From contig NC_087071.1 in the NCBI RefSeq assembly GCF_963678635.1, positions 40,629,797-40,693,796 of the forward strand: a stretch of 64,000 bases of DNA. The letters run 5' to 3'. This DNA is from Symsagittifera roscoffensis. Its lineage: Eukaryota > Xenacoelomorpha > Acoela > Convolutidae. Both the position numbers and the translations under genes were made by a program. The notes under the pieces are model-generated. The model was not told the DNA's origin, did no database searches, and saw only the letters and a list, made by a program, of their open reading frames with translations. Numbering within the stretch: the stretch's first letter is position 1; each line of letters begins with the position of its first letter. Shown in pieces: positions 1 to 11,890 of this stretch.

Positions 1-1470
1 TTTGCAGTTGTAGCTTTGATCCATGTACAGTCCTTGAGAATGATCTTCAGATTTCTTCATCTTAATTTTTAACGACATTTGTCAATCAACTTAACTCCCT
101 CTGTTACTTTTTTAGCTTGTTCCCGAGAGGATTTAATTGGTATATTTGAACCAACAAGCAACAATTTCTATCGATTTACACGAAAAATTGAAATATTGAA
201 TTTTTCAAAAAATTATCGAGTTTTTTCCAATTTTCATAAGAAAACTTACATCAGGTTTTTAATTTTTTTGTTAGCTGGCCTCGATTTTTCCTTTTTGTTA
301 CTTGAAGGGCTTAACAGCAGCTTTATAGTTATGTGATACTGAGTGGTGATGATTGAAATCTACTAGATTTCTTCATCATTTTTTTTTGAATTTTTTGCTC
401 AAGTTCTTGTTCCGCATACCTAAAATCCACGATTGTAAATTCTGCTTTCTTGAGAATTGAAAAATTTAGTTTCTGTTTTATTTAATACTAGTAACCTTTG
501 TTTTTTTGGCATTCATTGCCAGATAAAATTTTCTTGATGCAAATTTGGAAGGGACGGAAGATTTTGAGTTTTGAACAGTTTTTCGACTTATCGCTGACCT
601 AATCCGACCTAATTCTCAACCATCTGTTTCCTGTCCACAGTCGATGAATTTTGGAGTGCTGGAAAAATTTAATTTCGACTAAATTTTTCAGAAAAAGGTA
701 ATGTTTTAGTAAACCAAACAGATTTATTTGAATATGCTAGATTGTCGCAACTTTGAGTGATAAAAAAGTTTTTAACTCCACTGAGTCTGTTTTGAAAAGT
801 GTTTTGATTGATCTAAAATTTCACAAAAACAATGTTTACAAAGGTGGCCGACAATTATTCCCTGACTCGCTGAATCAAATTTTATCGGTATGTTGCAATT
901 ATAAGTGTTGAATTCACAATTGAATAACCAAATTGAAACGTCTACAGTGCAAAATAAACTGCAATCAATTTTGACAATATGTCGACTATTATCACAGTTT
1001 CATGAATTGATGATATTTTGAGCAAAACAAAGTCCTTGTTCTTTTTCATGGGTCATTTTTGGCAATCGTTGTATATATTTTTGTTTTGAAGCTTTGGTTT
1101 GGCTTTTGAAACTCTCTGCATAGAAACAAGTTTAGCATCGAGTCTAGCTGTTTTTCTTACAATAAAATATGTTAGGTGAAATTATTATTTTTGAAATTTT
1201 ACAAAAATTGATTACCTACCACTTACGAAAAAATGAAAACCCGTAAATGTGTTTCGGCTCTTTTCCAGTTCCCCCCTTTTTTAACGTTCTCATAGTGCAA
1301 TGAAATTTTGTTGTAAACAAATCGACATCTGTGAACAGACTATTTTTCATACTTTACAGTGTAACATCACGCATTTAGCCATAATAACTCGTGAAACAAA
1401 CATAGAACTCGTTATTTTGAAAAAGGGGAAACTGGAAAAGAGCCCTGACATCAATCGAAAACAGTTTTCT
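1..1470. other. AT-rich intergenic DNA, no gene seen
   Basis: AT-rich sequence with many T and A runs. The longest open frame, 85 codons at 79-336, is rich in Phe and Leu as expected from T-rich DNA and carries no recognisable motif. No repeat boundary, RNA gene or promoter could be supported. Confidence 0.5.
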
Positions 1471-1472
1471 AC

Positions 1473-1740
1473 CTAAACAAAACTCATTATTGCGGAGAAA
1501 AATTCTCTCAGCTTTATGTTTAAAAATGGATTTGTTGTGATGGTTGTCAAAGCCCGTCTGTCTATACGATCGTTTGTCATTGTTTTTTGGCCGTAAGCCA
1601 TTCCTTGCAAAGAATACAGAGATCTCTCCGCATTTGCGTAGTTTCTCACTTTGATAGCAATTTCCGCTCCTGTCCCTTCGTAGTTTCTACCAAATCCACC
1701 CCTCTCCAGCATTTTCGAGTCATCTTATTTATACTGACCC
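1473..1740 (-). pseudogene. Decayed copy of the kinase first exon
   Basis: This matches exon 1 of the kinase gene at 6758-7039 on the same strand and shares its upstream acceptor-like TTTTTTCAG. It is broken in several ways. The likely start ATG reads AAG. A TAA replaces the second Tyr codon of the YKYDD stretch just before the glycine-rich loop. The loop itself has decayed from GRGGFGTVY to ERGGFGRNY. After the TMTNDRIDR segment the frame departs from the kinase sequence, so the alpha-C helix is missing, and no second exon follows downstream. The conserved lysine (IAIK) survives. I infer a non-functional relic produced by the duplication covering 1548-3515 and 6823-8905. It could instead be the remnant of a once-complete tandem paralogue. 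Confidence 0.8.
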
Positions 1741-3515
1741 TTGCAAATTGATATATTAGTCTTTACCAAACTGAAAAAATAGGCCTTGGAAAATGTTTGG
1801 GGAAAAAAGTCGCTGAAAAAATTCTTTCTAACATAATTGTTTGAAAATTCATTTAATTAGAAAAAATGAATAATTTTTTTAATGGTTTGTCAAGAAAACC
1901 AAAACCAATATCATAAAAAATTGAAATGAATCTTGGTGATTGATTTATCAACCATTTTAATTTTTTATACTCCAATTTATATATTTTTTGCATCTATAAT
2001 ATTTTCTGTCAAAAGAACAATGAATATGCGATAAAAGTTGAAAAAGAAACTCTTCAAATAGGAAAACAATTCAAACAAGAGAAAAAATAACCTATTTACT
2101 CAAAAACTTAATCACCAATACGCCGATTTATAAGTCTCTGTATATTCTATCAGTATAAAAGCAGCTTTAATTGTACAAACTTAACACTGCAGCCATGTTT
2201 TGCACATCATCAAAAACTTGAAGTTAAAATCATATTTTTTTACAAACCGCAGGGTCCCTTAGTTGAAGCCCAAGTTTGGGGAAAAAGAAAGATCTGTATG
2301 CCCCTTGGTTGTGCTATTTCTTTCATTTTCTTATAAAAATTGACTTCTAAAAGTTAAGTTATAAAAGCTATACTTGGCAACTGAACGTAACCTCAATGGG
2401 ATTCAAACAAAACTTGATATCTTATAAGAAAAACAAAATTTGCAAAAAAAAACTGTTTCTGCTTGTTTTTCTGAAAATTGTTTTGATTTTGAGAACAATC
2501 GCCTGGTATAAGTAATTTCTATTTTTTTGCTTTTTTTTCCACATCAGCTCAATTTGTTTTTAGAATTTCGAGAACTGAAAAAAAAACAATCATTGTTTTG
2601 TGGGGATTGCGTACTGCAAAATTGGAGCGCAAAATAATTCGATTTTCATGTTTTTTGTTAGCACCCAGTTCTATCCAAACTTAAGATCTAAAACAATTTC
2701 CAAAAACAATTTAACTTTATGAAAGTCTAAGAAACTATTTTGGAGGTAGGACAAAAAAGCTAAGGACCGAAACAACTCGAAATTAACCGAGTTAAATTTT
2801 CTCCTGAAGTAGATTTTCCCTGTATAATTCAATTGAATGTCATCCAAAAATACTGAGGCAAGGCAACATTGAGTTAAAACAATTATTCTGCCTACCCATC
2901 TTTGAATCTATCAAAATCACAGAGCAAAAAAAAAATTTTGAAAGAAGAAATTTTTTATGGTTTTTTATAAAAAAAAAGTATGCTTGCAAATTTCTTCGTT
3001 GGCGAAGTTTTTTCAATTAGCTTAGCTCACTGATGTTTTTCAACTTTTTGTACCAAAAACCTTATCCAGTATATTTGAATCAACGAAAAAAATTCTCATC
3101 GGTTGTAACGGACTTAGAAAAATTAGAAAAAAGAAAATTTTTTAAATATTGGATCAAAAACTGATTTTACTGGTTTTTTTTTGTCCAAAAATATTCCAGT
3201 TTTTATCATAATTTTTAACATAATCAACACATTTTTTGCACTCTGTTTTCAAACCTGATCTGAATTATTTTTTCGCTCAACTTTTTTGGTCTGATTTTAC
3301 GTATTAAGATCAAGTCGCTTTTTCCTATTCATGATCTTTTACCGAATCTTTGAAAATACGGAAATTCAAATGCAATGAAGAAAAAATGGATGTTTTTTGC
3401 TGGACAAAATTAAGTCAAAATCAAGTCAAAGCTATCCGCAAACTGGAAAACATTTAAGTCAGTAAAATAAAGTTCGGACTGAAGAATGATAAAAACGCAA
3501 TCAAGACAATATCTT
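1548..3515. repeat. Segmental duplication, copy A (kinase segment)
   Basis: Direct copy of 6823-8905. Landmarks appear in the same order in both: the GTCTGTCTA...GATCGTTTGTCATTG stretch, the kinase first-exon sequence, the AACACTGCAGCCATGT stretch, the GCAAAATTGGAGCG-like stretch, AATTAACCGAGTTAAATTT, and GAAGTTTTTTCAATTA. Divergence is obvious, with many substitutions and indels, so the event is old. Copy A lacks the internal 232-bp tandem duplication found in copy B. Confidence 0.85.
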
Positions 3516-5734
3516 ACTAGAAACGCCGTTTCGAAAAGCCAAAGCAGATCAACTCAGCAACAATCATTTGCTGACTCGTATTTGAGTTTGAAAACAATTG
3601 TCTTGTCAACAGGAAGCACATATGTTTCAATCAAAAATTAATTTCCTTTTACTTTTCTTTTAAAGTCAATTTTGCAAAAAATGAACGAAATGCATTGATA
3701 AATTCATGCAGTAATCTTTGGAGGGCTTTTAGGAACCCAACCTAATTATTAGAATCCAACTTCGTTGAGTTTCAAAAAACCTGATCGGTTAAAATAATTA
3801 TAAAAACTGAAAAAAAAAGTTTTTTTTATGTGACATCATGACTAATGTTGTTCGATCTGATCTGAAAACTAAAATCAAAACCTTAGAAGCTTTTTGGTCA
3901 ATAGTATGAGAATCGAATTTCTTTTGGAGAAATTTTCAATTTCATGGTTGGTTCCGCAGCAAAATCATCTAAATTTTAGAGTGATTGCTGTATACGATTT
4001 TGTACCCATTTTGTACGTGTCACTTTTCATTATTGTATATACGCTTGCATAGAGAAATGTTTGTTGGAAATGCTTTCTCCAAGAACACCTAAAGAATTCT
4101 ACAAGTTAGACCAGTTCTTACATCTCAAACTTATTTTTATGCCCAGTTTTTTTTTATTTTGCCCGAAGTTTTTTTGTATTCTAGTTTGTATTCCTGTCGC
4201 TTTGAACAAATGATTCAAATATGGATAAATTTTTGATTTCATTGAAAAATGGAAACTCAATTTTGTTGAAAGCTGTATTCAACATCGATGCGAGAAACGC
4301 TCTTAAGAAGCGAAGTGGTTTGAGCGTAAAGCAAAAACAATCTAAGAGGCAAGTAGCAGCGAATCTTATTTACATTTGACAGCAATCGTTTTGAAATCAG
4401 AAAGCAGAAATTTTTTATGTGAAAACTGTTTCATACATTTCTTCCTTTGAAGTGATTTTTTTTTAAATTTGGTTTGGAAGTAGTGCGTAAATAGATTGAA
4501 ACTGTAATCTTGTAACTGAGCGCTTGATTTCTTGTATAATCAAACTCGCAGAAATTTACTTTAAAATTCTAGTTTTTTGAGAGTGTCAATAAATTAGGTG
4601 AAGTCAATACAGCAATCATGTCTTTTCGTTGTTCTATTGGGAAAAATTGAAAGTCAGCTCTTGCCTAACTTATGGCGTAGATACTTAGATTTGATTTTTC
4701 TAGTTTCATTGAATTCATTAGGCGAAAGCTCTGCATCTGCTAAAAAGTACTTGGCGCCAAAAAACGAATTGTTTTTAGTTTCCAATTCAGTTTTTTTTTC
4801 AGAATTCACATTTTAAACTGTTGAATGCATTAAAAAATCAATTCTTAATTATTCTTGAACATTAACCAGCTGTATTGTTAACTGGTGTATTTTTCCTTTT
4901 CCGAAACTTAAAAATTAGATATATTTTTTTCGCTGCATTTTTACTCAGCATATTTTGCTAAAGTTTACTTCACTTCCTTCATTGTAGCAAAAAAAAGGTT
5001 GTCGTAATGAAAACAAAAGTTTTTTTGAACGATTTGTTCGTCGAATTGTTTTTAGAAAAAATTAAATTTTCCCTCTTTCTAACTAGTCACTTGGTTTTAG
5101 TTTGTTAAATGATTGAGTTGCTTCAAAATTGACCATAGAATAATTTTAGCCTTTTTTTTGAAAAAAAAACAACCCAAAATTTGATTAACAGCGATTTGGG
5201 TCAATTTTTTATTGCAAATCTAGCTTGTCTTATTTTTAGTTTTTTTTTCTGCCAAATCTGTTTAGTATATTTCAGTTTTAGTTATTTAATTCAGTTTTCA
5301 TATAATTTTATATGATGGGTGAATATACTTTTAGAGCTATGTGTGTTTTGAAGTTGGGGCATACGGTTTGAAGTTGGGGCATACGGTGTACTTTTGTGTC
5401 GCTCCACTGTTCTTTATGATTTTTAGGACTCTATTTTTTATTCGACAAAATAAACTTGAAACACTACTAATTTGTTACAAAATTGGCCGTTGTTGCTACG
5501 GGATTTTGGCCCTCAAAAATCCGACTAAAGCTCGTGCGAATTGTACGAATGTAACGATGCAATTCATTGTAAATTGTAAGTATAGTAATCAAACCAAAAG
5601 TCTTTTTTTGTCTTTTTAGTTGGTCTCTCAGGTCTTTTTAGATTAAATTTTATCTGTGTATGTAGCAAGCAGTAGATCGAAAAGTTAAAGTAATAGTCGT
5701 TGATAGATTCTTGTCTGACAGTGTCATACAGTTC
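3516..5734. other. AT-rich intergenic DNA downstream of the kinase
   Basis: No convincing gene. Open frames at 4598-4816 and 5341-5619 lack motifs and look like chance. The only structure seen is a 22-bp direct repeat (TTTGAAGTTGGGGCATACGG twice) near 5346-5388. The part nearest 5735 should contain the 3' untranslated region of the kinase gene on the minus strand, but no clean AATAAA was found there. Confidence 0.5.
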
Positions 5735-6669
5735 TCAACCTCTCGTGAAGGAATGGTTGTTCACTTCTTTCATAGAGCACCGTCGATCTCTATTAATCTC
5801 CAAAGCCTTGTTCAGCAGATCTCGTAGGTTTGCAGACACATTCTGTAGGTTTTCCGGGCGCCAGGACTGTTTCTGACAAGGATTTGAACCAGGACTTGCT
5901 TTCCATCCCATTGCACATTCGCAGATAACCACACCGAAAGCCCATACATCGACTTTGCTGTTATAACTTGAAACATTATGACCAAAGTACTCTGGAGCCA
6001 TGTAGGCCGGTGTTCCAATGACATCTTCGTCGTCAAAATTTTTGCCTAGCAGAGCGATACCGAAGTCGGCTACTTTGAATTGGGATCCCTTCGTTAGAAT
6101 GTTGGGGCCTTTGATGTCTCGGTGAATCACACCCTTATCATGCAAAAAGCAAAGACCACCTGAAACTTGTCTGATCATACCAGCTAACTGCGCTTCATTC
6201 ATTTTGCCCATCGATGGTCGCAGATACTTGTCTAGATCCCCGTCACAGAGCTCCATCACCAAGTACAACTTGTTGCCAACCTAAAATTTATAACTTTCAA
6301 CCCCAATAGACGCTCAACCGTTTTGTTATACGCCAGTTAAAAGCTGCTTAAAAAACTTCTAGTTTAGCGAGAAAACTAAAATACTCACTCTTTTTTTGTT
6401 TTGAAAATGTTTTGGCCAGTTGATGCTTAAATTTTTGTTTTTTGTTGAAAACTTTTTCTAAAGCAAAGTAATGTCAATAACCTACCGAAGTGTTTAAAAT
6501 CGTAAGTCGCACTATTAAACTGATTTTGGAAAAATGTTTTAAACAAAAAATTATACGAGCAGAAAACTTGAAAACGTTTTGAAATTGACAGTCAAACTTT
6601 GAAAATTTAGTCTAGAGGTTTGTTATCTGAGTTGTCAATTTTAAAGGCTTCTAATTGAACTATATGATG

Positions 6670-6736
<67 letters not shown>

Positions 6737-7039
6737 AAAAATTAAATTGTTTCTCACCTTGTCGTAGTCGAAGAAAGTTACAATGTTTGGATGTTTCAAT
6801 GCTTTGAGGAACTTCAACTCCTCAACAGCCAGTCTGTCTAATCGATCGTTTGTCATTGCTTTTTGGCCGTAAACCATTCCTTGCAAGGAATACAGAGATC
6901 TCTCCGCGTTTGCGTAGTTTCCCATTTTGATCGCAATATCCGCTCCAATTCCTCTGTAGACTGTACCAAATCCACCCCTCCCCAGCATTTTGGAGTCATC
7001 GTATTTATACTGACCATTGCAAATTGATATAATAGTCAT
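5735..7039 (-). CDS. Two-exon protein kinase (kinase domain only)
   Basis: Predicted Ser/Thr-type protein kinase of about 275 residues that transfers ATP phosphate to unknown targets. Exon 1 is 7039-6758 and exon 2 is 6280-5735. The 477-bp intron between them has AAG|GTGAGA and TTTTAG|GTT junctions in phase 0. Exon 1 holds the glycine-rich loop GRGGFGTVYRG, the ATP lysine (IAIK) and the alpha-C Glu in AVEELKFLKALKHPNIV. Exon 2 holds HRDIKGPNIL, DFG, GTPAYMAPE, DVWAFGVV and the late Arg in NRDRRCS. Every catalytic residue is therefore present, and the protein ends just after the domain. The HRDIKGPN and GTPAYMAPE forms resemble STE/MAP3K and related groups, but no subfamily can be fixed. The ATG at 7039 was chosen because an in-frame TAG lies just upstream. 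A TTTTCAG acceptor there means an upstream exon is possible. The intron carries a long TA repeat. Confidence 0.88.
6671..6733. repeat. TA dinucleotide microsatellite in the kinase intron
   Basis: About 31 uninterrupted TA units. It sits 24 bp inside the donor side of the kinase intron (minus strand), so it can change intron length without touching the coding sequence. The uninterrupted run suggests it is recent and still length-variable. Confidence 0.97.
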
Positions 7040-8905
7040 TGCCAAACTGAAAAGCTAATCCTGTGAAAACTTTTGGTGAAATGAATTTGGTCAACAACTC
7101 AAACATGAAAAAGAATAACCTATTTACTCAAAAACGAAATCAACAATACGCTGATTTACAAATCTCTACATAATCTGTTAGTGTAAAAGCAGTTTTTATT
7201 GTACAAAACTAACACTGCAGCCATGTGTTTTTAATCATCAAAATCTTCAAATGAAAATCATTTATTGTTTTTTTTGAAGCTTTGTTGAAGCCCAAATTTG
7301 GCGAAAAATAAAGATCTATATAATCTTTGATTTTGCTATTTCTTTCAAACCTTCCTAGAAATTGATTTTTAAATATTAAATTATAATTGTTATTCTTGGC
7401 CTTAGAACTTAAACTAATTGGACTCAAGAGGAAACTTAAAATCTTAAATGAAAAACAAAAATTTGCAAAAAAAAATTATTTCTGCTTCTTTCTAAAAAAA
7501 TGTTAATTTTGAGAATAATCGCCGGATAAAAGTAATTTTCAATGATATGATTTTTTCTCACATCAGCTCTATTTGTTCTCAGACCTTCGAGAAATGAAAA
7601 AAAACAATCACTGTCCTTTTAAAATTGGAGCGCAAAACTCCGTTCGGTTCTCGTTTTTATGTTAGCACCCAAATTCGTCCAATCTTCAACTTTGTGAGCG
7701 GGTAAATATTAAATCTAAAAAAATTTTAAAAACTATTGAACTTTTTTAATGTATGAGAAACTATTTTGGAGGTTGGAAAAAAAAAACTAAGACCCGAAAC
7801 AATTCGAAATTAACCGAGTTAAATTTACTCATGAGGTGGTTTTTTCTGTAACTATCAATTGAACGTCATCCAAAAACCTAGAGTCAAATTTATATTAGCA
7901 CCCAAATTCGTCCAATCTTCCAACTTGGTGAGCGGGTAAATATTGATTCGAAAATAATTTCAAAAACCCATTGAACTTTTTTAAAGTATAAGAAACTATT
8001 GTGGAGGTAGGACAAAAAACTAAGACCCGAAAAAATCCGAAATTAACCGAGTTAAGTTTACTTTTGAGGTGAATTTTTGTAACTATCAATTGAACGAAAT
8101 CCAAAAACATTGAGGCAATGCAATAATGAGTTCAAGCAATTTTTCTGCCGACCCACCTTTGAATCTATCAAAATCACAGAGCAAAAAAAAACTTTTTGAA
8201 AGAGGAAAAATGTTATGGTTTTCTATAAAAAGTATGATTGCAGATTTCTTCGTTGGGGAAGTTTTTTCAATTAACTTAGCTCACTGATGTTTTTCAGCTT
8301 TTGTTATACCAAGTGCCTTATCTAGTAAATTCGAATCAACGAGAAAATATTCTAATCGTTATAACGCAATCGAAAAAAAAATTGGTTTTAATTTTTGGAT
8401 TAAAAACTGATTATATTGGTTTTTATTCGTCCAAAAATTATCCAATTTGTTTCATAATTTTCTCAAAAAACAGTAAAAAGACGCCCATTTTTTAAAAAAA
8501 CTTTACAAAAAAATAAATGACCACTGCTTTTTACATAATAACTGCGGTTTTTATGTTTTTTTTAGTTAAATTGTTCTAATTTTTTGATTTTCCCACAGTT
8601 CTTTGGTTTTATACATTTTTTGCAGTCTGTTTTTAAATCTGATCTGAGTACTTGGTTTCGGTCATTTTTTGTAGTATGATTTTAAACATTAAGATTGAGT
8701 CGTTTCTTACTACTCATAATCTTAACCGAAGCTTTGAAAACACGCAAAGTCAAGTGCAATGAAGCAAAAGTGGATGTTTTTGCTAGGCAAAATTAAGTCA
8801 AAATTAAGTCAAACCTATCCGCATATTGGAAATCAGTTTTGGAAAAAAAGTTTTAGGTCAGGGAAGTAAAATTTGGACTGAAAGAATGAAGACAATATAG
8901 GGCTA
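6823..8905. repeat. Segmental duplication, copy B (carries the intact kinase exon 1)
   Basis: Direct copy of 1548-3515. It begins inside kinase exon 1, runs through the upstream region, and fades out near the GAAAGAATGA-like stretch. It is longer than copy A because of an internal 232-bp tandem duplication at 7655-8118. Confidence 0.85.
7655..8118. repeat. Tandem duplication of 232 bp within copy B
   Basis: Two direct units, 7655-7886 and 7887-8118. Both contain TTAGCACCCAAATTCGTCC, GAGCGGGTAAATATT, AATTAACCGAGTTAA and ATCAATTGAACG in order at a constant 232-bp offset. Copy A (about 2650-2860) has only one unit, so this duplication followed the segmental duplication. Confidence 0.9.
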
Positions 8906-8954
8906 CAAACGGAATGAAGAAAATATTGGGCTAAAAACAGTGCTTGCCAACAGT

Positions 8955-9345
8955 TATCTTTTTCTTCCGACTTTCGTAACAAAAGTGACAAAAATTTTGT
9001 GCTCGGGGTGGGTTTTTTTCTTCGGACAAGTTTCGACTTTTTAACAAGTCACTTTTGACAGATTTTTTTTATAACATCCAAAAGGTCTTGTCGCTCTGAG
9101 CTTAAATGTGAAAAGATATTTCACCTGTGATTAATTTTTTGTAAAGTTATGGGGGTTTAAAGATAGCAATTTTGGCCAATTTGGGAAATTAACGCGCGAT
9201 TTAACTCGCGCTATTAACGCGTAAGCTAAGTATTAATCCGTCTTAGAAGTTGTACCAAATTGGTTGAAGGAATCTTATTTGCCATAATTGGTTTGTTACT
9301 AGGAGCGAAATCGATCACATTATACTTTATATGGCATGGCGGGAT
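8955..9345 (+). repeat. Dispersed repeat, copy 1 (partner at 32878-33245)
   Basis: Shares ordered blocks with 32878-33245, including CCGACTTTCG, TTTGTGCTCGG, TTTCGACTTTTTAAC, TTAATCCGTCTTAGAA and AATATGGC-like ends. It contains CG-rich palindromic words (AACGCG, ACTCGCGCTA) that stand out in AT-rich DNA. Element class is unknown and no termini were identified. Confidence 0.7.
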
Positions 9346-9411
9346 AATATGCACAAATCGTTGCGGGTTACACATAATTTTCTAATTCATCGCAGTTTAA
9401 CACTTCATTTT

Positions 9412-9823
9412 ATCCCCCCAGCCAGTTAAGCCCCCAGTACCCAGTATACTACCACCCACCAGTTTACTATCCCCCCAGTTTACCTCCTCCCACCATTTAC
9501 CCCCCCCCCCTCCAGTTTACCCTGCCCCTTTAGCTTGGGGGGGGGGGGGGGGTTGGGGGTAAGAAAGCTTGAGGGGGCGAGGGGATGACCAGTTTATCCC
9601 CCCTCCCCCGGTTTATTTACCTCCACCCCGTTCAGTTTATTTACCCCCCCCCCCCCCCCAGATTTATTTAAACCCCCCTCCCCCCCCAGATTTATTTAAT
9701 CCCCCCCCCGTTTACTTCCCCATCCCCCCAGTTTATACCCCCCAGCTTACACCCCTCCCCCCAATTTACCCTGCTCCTTTAGTTGGGGAGGGGGGGGGTG
9801 GGGTAAAAAGCTTGAGGGGGCGA
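9412..9823. repeat. C/G homopolymer repeat block (TTTACCCCC type)
   Basis: Repeated TTTACCCCCC-like and CAGTTTA units broken by runs of 8-14 C, with two G-run segments (9536-9556, 9784-9800). The longest open frame, encoding Pro-rich sequence, is a by-product of the C tracts. Related blocks lie at 40770-40885 and 41205-41475, and in both places an AATCGATT-type repeat follows, so the two parts probably belong to one mobile unit. Confidence 0.85.
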
Positions 9824-9924
9824 GGGGACGAAGTTGAGACATGGCATTTAGTAAACGACAGGGCATAAATTCTGCAAACTTCTCGCAAAATTTGCAAAGT
9901 TTTGCAAAAATAATCGAATTTAGT

Positions 9925-10215
9925 TCTAAAAAATGAAATGGATTATAATTAATTATAATGGATTATAATGGATTTTCATTTCAAAATAATCAATTAAAAT
10001 GGATTATCTTGGCAAAAATAATCGATTTCATTGACAAAAATAATGGATTATAATCGATTATAATGGATTATAATGGATTATAATGGATTATATTTGTTCA
10101 AAAATAATCGATTATAATGGCTATATAATCGATTTCGTTGTCTGAAATTTACATCCGTAATGGATTATATTCGATTATTTTTGTCTCGGGAATCCATTAT
10201 AATCGATTAGAATCC
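9925..10215. repeat. AATGGATTATAATCGATTATAATGG repeat cluster, copy 1
   Basis: Many imperfect copies of a palindromic unit built from ATAATGGATT and AATCGATTAT. It is preceded by an ATGGCATTTAGTAAACGACA stretch and followed by TCTGAAATTTACATCCGTAATGG; both flanks recur around 41490-41860, which defines a dispersed repeat family. Confidence 0.88.
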
Positions 10216-11880
10216 ATGGGCGCTCGGTGCGGGTTATAATCCGTTATATTGGATTTTATCGGATTGTGTTTTCACGGAATTATTTGATTCATAATGACAA
10301 TCTAATCAATATATTGATCTGCTTTAGCAACAATAATGAATTATATGTAAGTGTTTTAGACAACGTTTTCCCATTTTAACAATTTTATCCGTAAAACTCC
10401 GATGCGGGTAGATTTCCTAGTAGTTTTCGATGTAATAAACAAACTCAAACCGCTGACACAAACTGAAACTCAAACCGATTTGATATTCAAACTCAAACTC
10501 AAATACACTAAGCATAATCTATGTCGACAGTATGACAAATAACAATTTCTCTCACACGGTCAGCTTTCGAGCCATAAAGCAAAAATACAAATGTCAATAT
10601 GGCAACATAGTTGCAAAGACAGAAGAAATGAACCAGAGTTTTCAATGAATTGCAAACGGAAAAGGAAAAATTACTGTTGTCATTATGTCGACATAGTTCT
10701 GAGAAGGAAACTAACGCTTAATTTTTAAGAAATTTACACAGAAGAAACGTTTCAACACATAATTAAGTTTTCTGCATAAAAACTGCAGAGCCAAAAACAA
10801 TATCATCTATGTCATCATTATGTCAGCTATAATCTTAAGCTGCTATATCGCAAATTGGATTTGCTGCTCCTTTGCAACTATATTATTCAACGTCAAATCG
10901 AAAACGCAGCGATTATCTATGTTTTTTTGGCTCAATTGGTTCATTTGAACCAAACAGGAAAAAAATTCTAATGACTGTAACAAAATTTAAAAAAAGTTGA
11001 ATTTTTCCGAAAATTATCCAGGTTTGTTAATTTTTGTTGAAAAACGGTAGGAAATTAGTCGCCCATTTTTCAAAACATTTTCTAAAAAATCAGATTGGTT
11101 TTTTTTTCACGAAAATGCAGGTGCAGGTGTTGCTTTTTGTTGACTAGTGTCAATTCTCAATTTTTGTGATTCGAAGGTCCCAAAAAGAACCTTCATAGTT
11201 ATGTGATACTGGTGAGGGTGTTATGTTTGAAAAAAAACTAGTTTCATTTATCGTTTTTATTTGCAAAATTTGCTCAGCTTATCGATCTGCATAGCTAATA
11301 TCCACGCAAGTACAGTCGGCTTAAATGTCAATTTGTAAGTTTTATCCAAAGTTTATTTAGAACTAGCAATTTTTTTGGCAGTTTTTACTTGACGAAAATT
11401 TCCCGAGCCGAGTTCCGAACAAATGCCAGATTTTGTGTTTGAACCACATTACGAGGCCAAACTGTGCACTGGATAGGCGCACAATTTTGTGTCTGTATGT
11501 TCCTGGATTCCATAGACAAGGCTTTAAGCGTGTTGAAAATTTGTCGGAACGATCAAAGAAAATGAAAGAACAAAAGACGAACAAAGAGAGCGTCCTTGTT
11601 GCGGAATCCGCTTACAATGCTCAAAACAAACAGTTTGGCTTCGTAATGCAATTTTTCCATTTTACTTGTCATCATTAAATATCGACTGTCTGTTTCTATT
11701 GACTGATATATCGCAAATGGTGCGATAATTTGATAACCTTCGAGTAAGAAAAGATCGCATTTGGAAAACTGATTCATCAAAAATTTACATCTGAACAACT
11801 TGGAACATGACTTTTAATCATAGGGTGGTCGGGAGTAGCATTAGTTAGAAAACTTAAGGAGAGTTTAGTTAGCGGATTTT
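10216..11880. other. AT-rich intergenic DNA with small repeats
   Basis: No gene supported. A short CAAACTCAAACC-type tandem lies at 10435-10505. A 25-bp imperfect inverted repeat (CTATGTCGACAGTATGACAA against CTGTTGTCATTATGTCGACATAG reversed) flanks 10519-10698 and may be an old foldback or MITE remnant. Confidence 0.55.
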
Positions 11881-11890
11881 TGTTTTGTCA

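Noticed and set aside
9569-9868. 99-codon proline-rich ORF
   Set aside because: It is a direct read-through of C homopolymer and TTTACCCCC units; no motif and no coding-like composition outside the repeat.
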